Of a DNA stretch of 9,098 nt, positions 1 to 6,844 are shown piece by piece. The stretch comes from a bacterium. GTDB lineage: Bacteria; UBP14; UBA6098; JAFGQG01. The position numbers and the translations under genes are program-made. Position 1 is the stretch's first letter. Every line of letters starts with the position of its first letter. The DNA lies in the NCBI GenBank assembly GCA_016930435.1, contig JAFGGQ010000176.1, positions 1 to 9,098 of the forward strand. The letters are read 5' to 3'. Below the pieces are notes generated by a model. That model had not been told where the DNA came from, searched no databases, and saw only the letters and a program-made list of their open reading frames with translations.

Positions 1-956
1 ATGGCTTTCCTGATGAACCCCTAAACGGGCATTATAATATCTACATGGATGGGACTATTTACAGCAATAAGCCCGGTGTTGGCGATATGATGCTCTACAT
101 TGATTCGGTGGGTGTTTATGGGGACGCTGAGGAGCAGTATATTTTTGTCGAGTGGAGCCGGGGACCACTTTTAGGGTGGTTTCACTATAAGCTCCAGCTG
201 CCCGATTCCCTGAGGGAAATGATCTACCTGGAGACCACGGTGTATAACAACACCTTGGATCTGCATATTGTTGGTATATATCAATATATGGACATCAAGG
301 TAAATGAGAATGATAATCCGCAGTTATTTCTGCCTACCGGTGTGCAAGAACTGGAGACGGCTTATACCGAACCCCCGTATCCGGGTTTTTGGGTTGCCTT
401 TGAGGAGAGCCTGCATCAGGATACAGTTTATTCATACAGTCAGGGTGTTATATTCGGCCGAAACGGTATCCCCTCCGCCCCTGCCAAGGTAGCATTCGGC
501 AATGCACTTCATCTGGACGCTGTGGAATGGGATTACCTTCCTACCGGCGAGACGCTGACCGATCTGGCAACCGGGATATGGTGGCCACTGGTAGAACTGG
601 AAGCCTATGCCTTTTGCCTGGAAGCAAATTATTATGGTGGCGGTTTCCCGGGTCCCCAGCCCTCAGTGGAAACCAGAATGCTCAACAAACCGCTAAGCTT
701 TCATTTAAAAGAAAATTATCCCAATCCATTTAACCACATCACAACAATCCCTTATACGGTTAATAAACGCGATTTTTATCAGATGACTATCTATAATATT
801 GAAGGAACATTGATCCGGGTATTGGTCGCAGATTACATCAGTCCCGGTGAATACAAGATATCCTGGGAAGGCCAGGACCTGAACAGCGGTGTTTATTTTG
901 TTAAGCTTCAGTCGTCCCGGCAAAGCGAAACAATCAAACTTATATATCTCAAATAG
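1..956 (+). CDS. Secreted protein with C-terminal type IX secretion sorting domain (5' partial)
   Basis: The reading frame is already open at base 3 and has no stop before the window edge, so the gene starts upstream; the ATG at 45 is probably internal. About 317 codons are visible. Most of the protein (roughly the first 225 visible residues) is rich in aromatic and beta-forming residues and matches no family I recognise. It looks like an extracellular beta-structured domain. The last 88 or so residues are recognisable: a short linker, then ENYPNPFN (bases 711-734), strands around 'MTIYNIEG' and 'YKISWEG', then 'LNSGVYFVKL' and a short basic end. This is the pattern of the Por/type IX C-terminal sorting domain (related to FlgD-type Ig domains), which sends proteins across the outer membrane in FCB bacteria. 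The usual 'NPST' after the motif is replaced by 'NHIT'. A lipoprotein gene follows after 24 bases and is probably co-transcribed. The sorting domain is confident; the function of the rest is unknown. Confidence 0.85.
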   Translation, partial: GFPDEPLNGHYNIYMDGTIYSNKPGVGDMMLYIDSVGVYGDAEEQYIFVEWSRGPLLGWFHYKLQLPDSLREMIYLETTVYNNTLDLHIVGIYQYMDIKVNENDNPQLFLPTGVQELETAYTEPPYPGFWVAFEESLHQDTVYSYSQGVIFGRNGIPSAPAKVAFGNALHLDAVEWDYLPTGETLTDLATGIWWPLVELEAYAFCLEANYYGGGFPGPQPSVETRMLNKPLSFHLKENYPNPFNHITTIPYTVNKRDFYQMTIYNIEGTLIRVLVADYISPGEYKISWEGQDLNSGVYFVKLQSSRQSETIKLIYLK

Positions 957-968
957 GGAGAAGTAAAG

Positions 969-973
969 GGAGG
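969..973 (+). promoter_or_regulatory. Shine-Dalgarno of the lipoprotein gene
   Basis: GGAGG, 7 bases before the ATG at 981. It fixes the start of the lipoprotein and shows that this genome uses canonical Shine-Dalgarno initiation for at least some genes. Confidence 0.8.
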
Positions 974-980
974 AACCAAG

Positions 981-1715
981 ATGAGAAAAGGGATCTTTGT
1001 ACTAATTATACTGACATTAGTGGCGGCTGTCCTGAGCAGTTGCGCCACCAAAAAGACCGAGGAAGAGTATCTAACTTTGATCACTGACCTGACTCAGGGT
1101 AAGGAATTCGGACAGGCTATTAAATACTATGAAGAGCTGATCCGTTTCTACCCGCAGAGCGTAAAAATTGATGAATACAAGGGGAAATATCTGGATATAC
1201 TGGTGGATATGTCCTATAAGGGGACTGATGATGAACAGGAAGAGTATCTGGAAAAGGTTGTGGAGGTCTTTCCGGACAGTGAAGACCCCAGGGTAATCTA
1301 TTCCGCTTTTAGGCTTGCTAAAATGGAGGAAGCAGAAGACCCGGATGAGGCCAGGGTTCTGTATCAAAACCTGAAAAAGGATGGTTTGAATGAACTGGCC
1401 AAATATCTCATCGGGGAGAGCGAGTTCGAAGATGCGCTGTTATGCTATCAAAAAATAATGGAGCTTTTCCCGGGCGGGGAAGATGAAGATAAATCCGTCT
1501 TTATGATCGGTTATATTTACGGCGAATACCTGAATAATATAGAAAAAGCTAAAGACTACTTTCAGATAGTTATCGATAAATACCCGGATTCCGAATTGCG
1601 GGATGATGCCGAATGGATGCATGAAAATGTTGGTAAGCCATTGGAGGAGATTATTTTTGAAGAACCTATCGAGGGTGTAAAGGATCAGACATCTACGGCT
1701 TCAGATGATATCTGA
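981..1715 (+). CDS. TPR-containing lipoprotein
   Basis: A 244-residue protein with a lipoprotein signal: a basic start (MRKG), a hydrophobic stretch of about 14 residues and the lipobox LSSC, with the lipidated cysteine at residue 21. Ala follows the Cys, so nothing suggests retention in the inner membrane. The mature part is acidic and helical, with degenerate tetratricopeptide repeats: 'AIKYYEELIRFYPQS' near residues 46-60, 'EFEDALLCYQKIMELFPGG' near 150-168 and 'NIEKAKDYFQIVIDKYPDSE' near 186-205. The A..Y......YP spacing is typical of BamD/YbgF-like repeat proteins, but it is too divergent to call BamD. A good Shine-Dalgarno (GGAGG, 969-973) lies 7 bases before the ATG. The 24-base gap after the secreted-protein gene suggests a shared operon, and a hairpin terminator lies downstream. 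The likely role is an envelope scaffold or assembly protein; the partner is unknown. The last 25 or so residues are acidic and polar and probably disordered. Confidence 0.85.
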   Translation: MRKGIFVLIILTLVAAVLSSCATKKTEEEYLTLITDLTQGKEFGQAIKYYEELIRFYPQSVKIDEYKGKYLDILVDMSYKGTDDEQEEYLEKVVEVFPDSEDPRVIYSAFRLAKMEEAEDPDEARVLYQNLKKDGLNELAKYLIGESEFEDALLCYQKIMELFPGGEDEDKSVFMIGYIYGEYLNNIEKAKDYFQIVIDKYPDSELRDDAEWMHENVGKPLEEIIFEEPIEGVKDQTSTASDDI

Positions 1716-1740
1716 CAAGGTCCAGTAACCTATTAATAAT
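1712..1740 (+). promoter_or_regulatory. Candidate sigma-70 promoter for the MBL-fold hydrolase gene
   Basis: CTGACA (1712-1717, one mismatch to TTGACA), a 17-base spacer and AATAAT (1735-1740, one mismatch to TATAAT). The -35 box overlaps the stop codon of the lipoprotein gene. The predicted start, near 1747, lies at the end of the left arm of the terminator hairpin at 1738-1777. A transcript from here would lack that arm and could not form the terminator. Read by eye; not proven. Confidence 0.4.
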
Positions 1741-1777
1741 CCCTTCCTGTTTAATGAGCCGGAGGGGATTTTGTTTT
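1738..1777 (+). terminator. Rho-independent terminator of the lipoprotein transcript
   Basis: A 10-base-pair stem: AATCCCTTCC (1738-1747) pairs with GGAGGGGATT (1761-1770), with one G-U pair and a 13-base loop. The stem runs into a T-rich tract (TTTTGTTTT, 1769-1777). It lies 23 bases after the lipoprotein stop codon. The ATG at 1754 falls in the loop, which argues against that ATG being the start of the next gene. Confidence 0.7.
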
Positions 1778-1789
1778 GGTGAAAGAGCA

Positions 1790-2410
1790 ATGGAAATTGA
1801 CCTGTTAACGGTCGGGGAATACCAGACAAACTGCTACCTGATTTACCACGAGAGCATTCGTGATGCTATCATCATTGATCCCGGGTTTGAGGGGGAGCGG
1901 ATCATCTCAAGGATCAAGGAGTTGGAGCTGGTTCCACAGATCATAGTAATTACACATGCTCATTTTGATCATATCAGTGCTATTCCTGAGTTGAGCGCGG
2001 TTTATAATCTCCCTCTGGCCATTCACCGTGATGACGTTTCCCGGCTGGCGGACCCCAATCAGAACTTTTCCGGTGTTTCAGGCTGTTTTATATCCTTGAA
2101 GGCGGATATTGAATTAGAAGAAGGTGACCTGGTCGAGGTTCCCGGGGTGTCCCTCGAAGTAATACATACCCCCGGACACTCCACGGGTTCCATTATCCTG
2201 GTGAATCATGATGAGAGGTTACTCTTTTCAGGGGATACCCTATTTTACAAGGGTTATGGAAGAGTGGATCTGCCCGGCTCCTCCTCTAAGCAGTTGCGGG
2301 AATCATTGGAGAAAATTAAACAGCTTCCGGATGACTTTAAGGTTTTTCCGGGGCATGGCCCCGCAACTACGATTGGTGGAGAAAAAAACCTGATCGACTA
2401 TTACCTGTAA
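1790..2410 (+). CDS. Metallo-beta-lactamase-fold hydrolase, glyoxalase II/YcbL-like
   Basis: From the ATG at 1790 the product is 206 residues, the usual length of the small YcbL-type relatives of hydroxyacylglutathione hydrolase. The complete metal site is visible: THAHFDH (H56, H58, D60, H61), TPGHSTGS (H130), FSGDTLF (D149) and FPGHGP (H189). Together these can hold two metal ions. 'GRVDLPGSS' after the GDTLF motif is typical of the YcbL group. The likely reaction is hydrolysis of a thioester or similar small metabolite in the cytoplasm; the exact substrate cannot be read from sequence. The long C-terminal domain of true glyoxalase II is absent. An in-frame ATG at 1754 would add 12 residues, but it sits in a terminator loop with no ribosome site. 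The ATG at 1790 is preceded by GGTGA (1778-1782), which can pair with the 3' end of 16S rRNA. Confidence 0.88.
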   Translation: MEIDLLTVGEYQTNCYLIYHESIRDAIIIDPGFEGERIISRIKELELVPQIIVITHAHFDHISAIPELSAVYNLPLAIHRDDVSRLADPNQNFSGVSGCFISLKADIELEEGDLVEVPGVSLEVIHTPGHSTGSIILVNHDERLLFSGDTLFYKGYGRVDLPGSSSKQLRESLEKIKQLPDDFKVFPGHGPATTIGGEKNLIDYYL

Positions 2411-2459
2411 TAAAAGAATATCCCCTTAAGTGTCAATCTTTAAAGACTCTGGAATAGCG

Positions 2460-2816
2460 CTACCAATTTACTCCGGACTTTGGATCGATGGTTATGGTAA
2501 TGTTGCCGTATAAAATAATTTCCTCATACTTGTGTTTTTGCTCCCCCTTCAGGTTTACGTATGAGCATCTAAAAATATGGGGACCGGTACTGACCTTCTG
2601 GATAACCTTGGAGGATGAAGGATCCACCCTATGCAGTATGCCATCCATGTTGAAAAGGGCCAGGGAAGTGGTCAGGTTGTGTATCCTGATTGATGCGTAT
2701 CCCTCTCTGGGAGGGGGGAGCTCTTTATCGCCCTCACCGGGTTCAAAAAAATTAACATAGACTATATAGCCAGCTATAGCAAATATGATGATCCATATCA
2801 GGGTTTTGAGCTTCAT
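2460..2816 (-). CDS. Small membrane-anchored protein of unknown function
   Basis: I do not recognise this 118-residue protein. Residues 4-23 form one hydrophobic segment, either a signal anchor or an uncleaved signal peptide. A short acidic and proline-rich linker follows (about 24-38, with 'ELPPP'), then about 80 residues predicted to be mostly beta strand, ending 'ITITIDPKSGVNW'. The alternation of strands with turns such as 'NMDG' and 'STGPH' recalls small PEGA-like beta domains that end up outside the membrane, but this is only a resemblance. The frame stays open upstream to 3047. That extension would run through the AT-rich promoter region and into purL, and has no good ribosome site. 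The ATG at 2816, directly before the hydrophobic segment, is preferred, although its own Shine-Dalgarno is weak (GAAAG). It is convergent with the MBL-fold gene and divergent from purL. A plausible promoter lies at 2864-2892. Confidence 0.6.
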   Translation of the reverse strand: MKLKTLIWIIIFAIAGYIVYVNFFEPGEGDKELPPPREGYASIRIHNLTTSLALFNMDGILHRVDPSSSKVIQKVSTGPHIFRCSYVNLKGEQKHKYEEIILYGNITITIDPKSGVNW

Positions 2817-2845
2817 GTTTTCTTTCAAGTATTTATCTTTTTTGT

Positions 2846-2873
2846 TTGACCTTATCAATAATAAATATAAAAT
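2846..2873 (+). promoter_or_regulatory. Candidate purL promoter
   Basis: TTGACC (2846-2851), a 16-base spacer and TAAAAT (2868-2873), with one mismatch in each box. The predicted start is near 2880, giving a leader of about 67 bases. Chance matches are common in such AT-rich DNA. No clear purine riboswitch fold was seen in the leader. Confidence 0.4.
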
Positions 2874-2892
2874 TGAATCCATTAAAATGCAA
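2864..2892 (-). promoter_or_regulatory. Candidate promoter of the small membrane protein gene
   Basis: Read on the - strand: TTGCAT (2892-2887), a 17-base spacer and TATATT (2869-2864). The -10 box is one mismatch from consensus and the -35 box matches only TTG. The -10 box overlaps the -10 box of the candidate purL promoter by two bases. The leader would be about 40 bases. Confidence 0.3.
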
Positions 2893-2934
2893 ATAAATAT
2901 TGCAGAAAAATAATTTCTTAATTCTAAAATAGCA

Positions 2935-2939
2935 GGGAG
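2935..2939 (+). promoter_or_regulatory. Shine-Dalgarno of purL
   Basis: GGGAG, 7 bases before the ATG at 2947. It supports that start, which also gives the usual length for the family. Confidence 0.7.
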
Positions 2940-2946
2940 TAAGTTA

Positions 2947-5175
2947 ATGTATAGCGAAATGGAGATCACCGATGCTTTGATCCGGGAACATGGATTATCA
3001 CGTGAAGAATACGACAGGATACTTGAAATTCTGGGCCGGGTTCCCACTTATACCGAACTTGGTATCTACTCTGTAATGTGGTCCGAACATTGCAGTTACA
3101 AGAGTTCTATCTCATTATTAAAGACCTTGCTTACCGAGGGCCGGTACATCCTGACTAAAGCTGGCGAGGAGAATGCCGGTGCGATAGATATTGGCGATGG
3201 TTATGCTATTGTATTCAAGATAGAGAGCCACAATCATCCATCTGCGATCGAGCCTTTTCAGGGTGCGGCAACCGGGGTAGGGGGGATACTCCGTGATATT
3301 TTTGCCATGGGAGCGCGTCCTATAGCGATGTTCGATCCATTGCGGTTCGGACCGCTGAGTGACCGCAAATCGCGGCATCTTTTCGATGGCGTGGTTAAGG
3401 GTATATCGGCTTATGGCAATTGTTTTGGGGTGCCTACCGTGGGTGGCGAAGCGGTTTTTGAAGATGTCTATGCGGTAAATCCCCTTGTCAACGTGATGGC
3501 TGTGGGTTTGATCAGGCATGAAAAGCTGACCTTCGCTAAAGCCACCGGCAGCGGTAACCCGGTAATGATAGTGGGTGGCGCAACCGGCAGGGACGGTATC
3601 CACGGAGCTACCTTCGCATCCGATGAACTTACCGATAAATCAGCGGAAGACCGCCCCAGTGTGCAGATCGGAGACCCATTCATGGAAAAATTGCTGATGG
3701 AAGCTACACTGGAGGTCATCGATCAGGGCCTCGTAGTAGGTATTCAGGATATGGGCGCCGCTGGGATCACCTGCTCTACCTGCGAAACTGCCGCTAAAGA
3801 GGGCAGCGGAATGGAAGTTGACCTGGAGCTCATCCCTAAAAGGGAAGAAGGAATGATACCCTATGAAATATTGCTTTCCGAAACCCAGGAACGGATGCTT
3901 TATATTATCAAAAAGGGGAAAGAAGATGAAGTGGAGCGTATATTGAACAAGTGGGGCTTGCATTATGCAATCGTAGGGAAAGTTACTGACGATGGATTTC
4001 TCAAAATCCGGAATGGAGGAGAGACTGTTGCCCGGATCCCAGCCAGTTCGTTGGTAGTAGGCGGTGGCGCTCCGGTCTGCCCACGCCCGTTTACTAGGCC
4101 CTCTTACCAGAATCAATTGCAGCAGTTCGAACCCTTCAGTATTCCTGAACCGAGTGATTATAATGCCCTGACCAGGGAATTGCTGAGCCGCCCGAACATC
4201 GTCTCCAAGCACTGGATCTGGGAACAGTATGACCAGCAGGTGCAAACTAACACGGTGGTATTGCCCGGTAGCGATGCAGCAGTACTCCGCATTAAAAAAA
4301 CCGAAAAAGCGGTAGCAGTGACCACCGATGGGAACGGGGGATACTGCTATCTGGAACCCCTTGAGGGCGGCCGGAACGTCGTTGCCGAAGCATTTCGCAA
4401 CATTGTCTCAGTAGGGGGGAAACCGGCTGCGATAACTAATTGCCTTAATTTTGGCAATCCCGAGGACCCGGAGATTTACTGGTACTTTGAAAATTGTGTA
4501 CGGGGAATGAACCAGGCATGTCAGCACTTCGGAACACCCGTAACCGGCGGCAATGTAAGTTTCTATAACGAAAGCCCTCAGGGCGCTGTATATCCCACAC
4601 CCGTAATCGGTATGGTAGGTGTAATTGAAAAAGTGGAGCAGGTTACCACGCCCTGGTTCAAAGAAAAGGATCATATTATTGGAATGGTGGGCGAGACCGG
4701 AGCAGAGATCGGTGGAAGCGAATACCAGAAGATGATGCTGAATACCATCAAGGGTATGCCACCGGCAAGCAGATTAAAGGAGGAACAGATTATCGGGGAT
4801 TTTTGCCTGGAAGCAATACAGACGGGTTTGCTGGAGTCCCTTCACGATCTTTCACGGGGCGGCCTTCTGGTCGGACTCCTTAAATGCTGTTTACTCGATC
4901 GCGAAAATCCGGTTGGGGCAAATATTGAAATCGACTTTCCCTTCAGGCCCGACCTGTTTCTATGCAGTGAATCACAAGCCAGATATATCATAAGTTTAAA
5001 ACCTTCTCAATGGGATAAACTCGAGGCACTTGCCCAAAAACGGGGAGTACCATGTTACAAAATTGGAAGGACAGGGGGAGACCGGTTTAAACTCAATGAG
5101 CTTATAAATATTCCCCTGAATGAGCTTCAGGAAATTTATTATGGTACTCTGCCCCGACTGATGAAGGCGAAATAA
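2947..5175 (+). CDS. purL: Phosphoribosylformylglycinamidine synthase subunit PurL
   Basis: This enzyme uses ATP and ammonia to convert formylglycinamide ribonucleotide (FGAR) to the amidine FGAM, the fourth step of purine synthesis in the cytoplasm. The product is 742 residues, matching the small bacterial PurL (about 740) rather than the fused form of about 1,300. Visible motifs include [10 protein letters not shown] (45-54, with the conserved His48), [18 protein letters not shown] (93-110), the Gly-rich 'GGEAVFE', [23 protein letters not shown] and, in the second half, [13 protein letters not shown] and [11 protein letters not shown]. Together these show both halves of the internally duplicated AIR-synthase fold, and the gene looks intact. 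The small form needs PurQ (glutaminase) and PurS as partners. Neither is in this window, so they must lie elsewhere or the gene stands apart from a purine operon. It has its own probable promoter and ends in a hairpin shared with the convergent gene. Confidence 0.97.
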   Translation: MYSEMEITDALIREHGLSREEYDRILEILGRVPTYTELGIYSVMWSEHCSYKSSISLLKTLLTEGRYILTKAGEENAGAIDIGDGYAIVFKIESHNHPSAIEPFQGAATGVGGILRDIFAMGARPIAMFDPLRFGPLSDRKSRHLFDGVVKGISAYGNCFGVPTVGGEAVFEDVYAVNPLVNVMAVGLIRHEKLTFAKATGSGNPVMIVGGATGRDGIHGATFASDELTDKSAEDRPSVQIGDPFMEKLLMEATLEVIDQGLVVGIQDMGAAGITCSTCETAAKEGSGMEVDLELIPKREEGMIPYEILLSETQERMLYIIKKGKEDEVERILNKWGLHYAIVGKVTDDGFLKIRNGGETVARIPASSLVVGGGAPVCPRPFTRPSYQNQLQQFEPFSIPEPSDYNALTRELLSRPNIVSKHWIWEQYDQQVQTNTVVLPGSDAAVLRIKKTEKAVAVTTDGNGGYCYLEPLEGGRNVVAEAFRNIVSVGGKPAAITNCLNFGNPEDPEIYWYFENCVRGMNQACQHFGTPVTGGNVSFYNESPQGAVYPTPVIGMVGVIEKVEQVTTPWFKEKDHIIGMVGETGAEIGGSEYQKMMLNTIKGMPPASRLKEEQIIGDFCLEAIQTGLLESLHDLSRGGLLVGLLKCCLLDRENPVGANIEIDFPFRPDLFLCSESQARYIISLKPSQWDKLEALAQKRGVPCYKIGRTGGDRFKLNELINIPLNELQEIYYGTLPRLMKAK

Positions 5176-5210
5176 AAGGCCGTTCTGCTTATCTTGCGGC
5201 TGCCGTTTTA
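5173..5210. terminator. Possible bidirectional terminator between purL and the UPF0173 gene
   Basis: TAAAAGGC (5173-5180) pairs with GCCGTTTTA (5202-5210), with one bulged G at 5205. A weaker inner stem forms between 5185-5188 and 5196-5199 around a 7-base loop. Each strand ends in a short T run, so it could stop transcription both ways. The purL stop (TAA, 5173-5175) and the stop of the opposing gene (5208-5210) form the ends of the two arms. The stem is modest. Confidence 0.45.
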
Positions 5211-5900
5211 CTGATCGATAGTATAACTTTCCCCGGATTTCAATATTACCGTTCGCGTAATCTTAGGGTCAATTTTTTCGGCAAATTTCAGGGGGTCCTG
5301 CGCAATCAGTTCCCAGGTGTTGTAGTGCATTGGTATAACTACTTTGGGTTTGAGCAATTTGACGGCATAAGCGGCATCATCCGGCCCCATGGTGAAATTA
5401 TCGCCGATGGGCAGCAGGGCGACATCCAGATTATACCTTTTGCCGATCAATTCCATATCACCGAAGAGGGCGGTATCACCGGCGTGATAGATCCATTTCC
5501 CCTCGAGTTCAACCAGAAACCCGCAGGGCTGGCCGGTATAGACCATTCCATGCTCATCTTCCACCGCAGAACCGTGCAGGGCGGGAGTTAATTTAACCTT
5601 CCCAAATGGAAATGCATGCCCCCCGCCAATATGCATGGGATGAGCATTAACGCCGCTCTTCTGTACATAGGAAGCGAGTTCGAAAGGAGCTATCAGAAGC
5701 GCATCCGAACGCTTGGCGATAGAGATGGCATCACCTAAATGGTCACCATGACCATGAGTAACCAGTATCCACTGCGGATTCAGATCGTCTGCCTTGCAGG
5801 TCGCCTGGGGATTCCCGCTAATGAAAGGATCGATTAATATTATTCCTTTGGGACTCTCCAGCATAAATGCGGAATGACCTAAAAAAGTTAATTTGACCAT
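5208..5900 (-). CDS. UPF0173 family metal-dependent hydrolase
   Basis: A 230-residue protein of the UPF0173 (YtkL-like) branch of the metallo-beta-lactamase fold; the family is usually 225-230 residues. It begins 'MVKLTFLGHSAFMLE' and continues LIDPFISGNP (D24), then the metal motif THGHGDHLGD (H49, H51, D53, H54). 'YHAGDTALFGDM' near residue 140, 'PIGDNFTMGPDDA' and the signature 'VIPMHYNTWELI' follow. All expected metal ligands are present. It is cytoplasmic. The family's substrate is not established; it is distantly related to lactonase- and RNase Z-like enzymes. A strong Shine-Dalgarno, GGAGG (5906-5910), lies 5 bases before the start and fixes it. It lies 143 bases downstream of dapF on the same strand, so it may be read from the dapF transcript or from its own promoter. 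A weak candidate promoter is TTGGCT (5946-5941), 17 bases, TATTTA (5923-5918). Confidence 0.93.
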   Translation of the reverse strand: MVKLTFLGHSAFMLESPKGIILIDPFISGNPQATCKADDLNPQWILVTHGHGDHLGDAISIAKRSDALLIAPFELASYVQKSGVNAHPMHIGGGHAFPFGKVKLTPALHGSAVEDEHGMVYTGQPCGFLVELEGKWIYHAGDTALFGDMELIGKRYNLDVALLPIGDNFTMGPDDAAYAVKLLKPKVVIPMHYNTWELIAQDPLKFAEKIDPKITRTVILKSGESYTIDQ

Positions 5901-5905
5901 ATCAG

Positions 5906-5910
5906 CCTCC
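5906..5910 (-). promoter_or_regulatory. Shine-Dalgarno of the UPF0173 gene
   Basis: GGAGG on the - strand, 5 bases before the ATG at 5900. It is the best ribosome site in the window and decides the start of this gene. Confidence 0.8.
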
Positions 5911-6043
5911 TGTGATTTAAATACTTGAATCCATTCTACGAGCCAATAAACAAAGGTAATGCTATTATCATTTAATTCAAGAAAAAAATCAACAAGCTTT
6001 TTTAATAGATTTATACATCATCCGGTCAGTCATGGGGCGAAAC

Positions 6044-6835
6044 TCAGATTTCTCCTTCGAAAAGAACCTCCACCAATCCTTCTAAAAAAACCTCTGAAAA
6101 TTCCATGCCGGTCCTCCGGAAACTGACTGAAAGTATTTCACCGCTTTTTACCTTTACCCTTACCGGGCTTTCCAGATTCCCCCGAAGAGCTTCTAACAGG
6201 GCGGTTGCGGCAGCGCCGGTTCCGCAGGCCATGGTTTCTCCCTCCACGCCCCGTTCGTATGTCCTCAGTATGAGCTGGTGATCATCCGGAAGGCTGAAAA
6301 AATCTACGTTCGTACCCTCCGGAAAGAACATTTTATCTTCACGTATTATCCTTCCAAGAGACTCAACTGGAAAAGTATCGATGTCCTGAACCCTTATCGC
6401 GCAGTGGGGTACTCCAAGCTTCATGAAATTATAATTATAGCTGCTTCCGCCAACTTCGATTCTTTGTTCCAGTTTGATGTCCTCAGGAAGGGGCATCTGG
6501 ATCTTTACCCTATTCCCATCTACCCATGCCTTTAGAATCGCGCTGTCCGTTTTAATCCTTATCGGATTATTGAAGCCTTTCCGTGCAGACAGGTAAGCCA
6601 GGCAGCGCAGGCCATTCCCGCACATTTCCGCCCGTTCTCCGTTACGGTTGAAATAGACCATTGCCAGGTCTGCTCCCTCGGTTTGAAGCATCAGGATCAA
6701 TCCGTCCGCATCATTCGGATGCCTGCCCCTGCACAAATCCCGAATATAACTATCCACTTCCGAAGGGATGGCTGGCCAGAGTTTATTAATTATCATAAAT
6801 GTGTTTCCCGATCCGCTAATCTTGTAAAATTTCAT
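6044..6835 (-). CDS. dapF: Diaminopimelate epimerase
   Basis: DapF converts LL-2,6-diaminopimelate to the meso form, used for lysine and for the peptidoglycan cross-link, with a two-cysteine acid/base pair and no cofactor. Both catalytic cysteines are present: EMCGNGLRCL (Cys72) and MACGTGAAA (Cys204). Also conserved are Asn11 in the N-terminal loop, 'GVPH' (141-144), 'GTNVDF' (175-180) and 'ERG' (194-196). The length of 263 is near the usual 270-280. Two motifs are unusual: the common 'GNDF' reads GNTF, and the common 'GIGADGL' reads 'PNDADGL' (40-46). The catalytic core looks intact, so activity is expected. It starts 9 bases after the stop codon of the DUF2723 gene. Its Shine-Dalgarno-like AGGATGG (6846-6840) overlaps that stop codon, so translation is probably coupled. 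No other lysine gene is in the window. Confidence 0.94.
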   Translation of the reverse strand: MKFYKISGSGNTFMIINKLWPAIPSEVDSYIRDLCRGRHPNDADGLILMLQTEGADLAMVYFNRNGERAEMCGNGLRCLAYLSARKGFNNPIRIKTDSAILKAWVDGNRVKIQMPLPEDIKLEQRIEVGGSSYNYNFMKLGVPHCAIRVQDIDTFPVESLGRIIREDKMFFPEGTNVDFFSLPDDHQLILRTYERGVEGETMACGTGAAATALLEALRGNLESPVRVKVKSGEILSVSFRRTGMEFSEVFLEGLVEVLFEGEI

Positions 6836-6844
6836 GATCCCATC

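Noticed and set aside
1-24. ATG at base 1 as a gene start
   Set aside because: That frame meets a stop at base 22. The real frame is the one open from base 3 and continuing from outside the window.
1754-1789. Earlier ATG for the MBL-fold hydrolase (12 extra residues)
   Set aside because: It lies in the loop of the terminator hairpin with no ribosome site, the extra residues (MSRRGFCFGERA) do not resemble the family's N-terminus, and the predicted RNA start is only about 7 bases upstream.
2817-3047. N-terminal extension of the small - strand gene into purL
   Set aside because: The extension overlaps purL coding sequence and the AT-rich promoter region. The ATG at 2816, directly before the hydrophobic segment, is the natural start.
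3118-4245. Long open frames antisense to purL (3118-3603 and 3640-4245)
   Set aside because: They lie fully inside a well-conserved gene on the other strand, have no recognisable motifs, and are expected from its codon bias.
5983-6008. A/T-only inverted repeat (AAAAAA...TTTTTT around an AAGCTT) downstream of dapF as a terminator
   Set aside because: The stem has almost no G-C pairs and would be unstable. It is simply AT-rich intergenic DNA.
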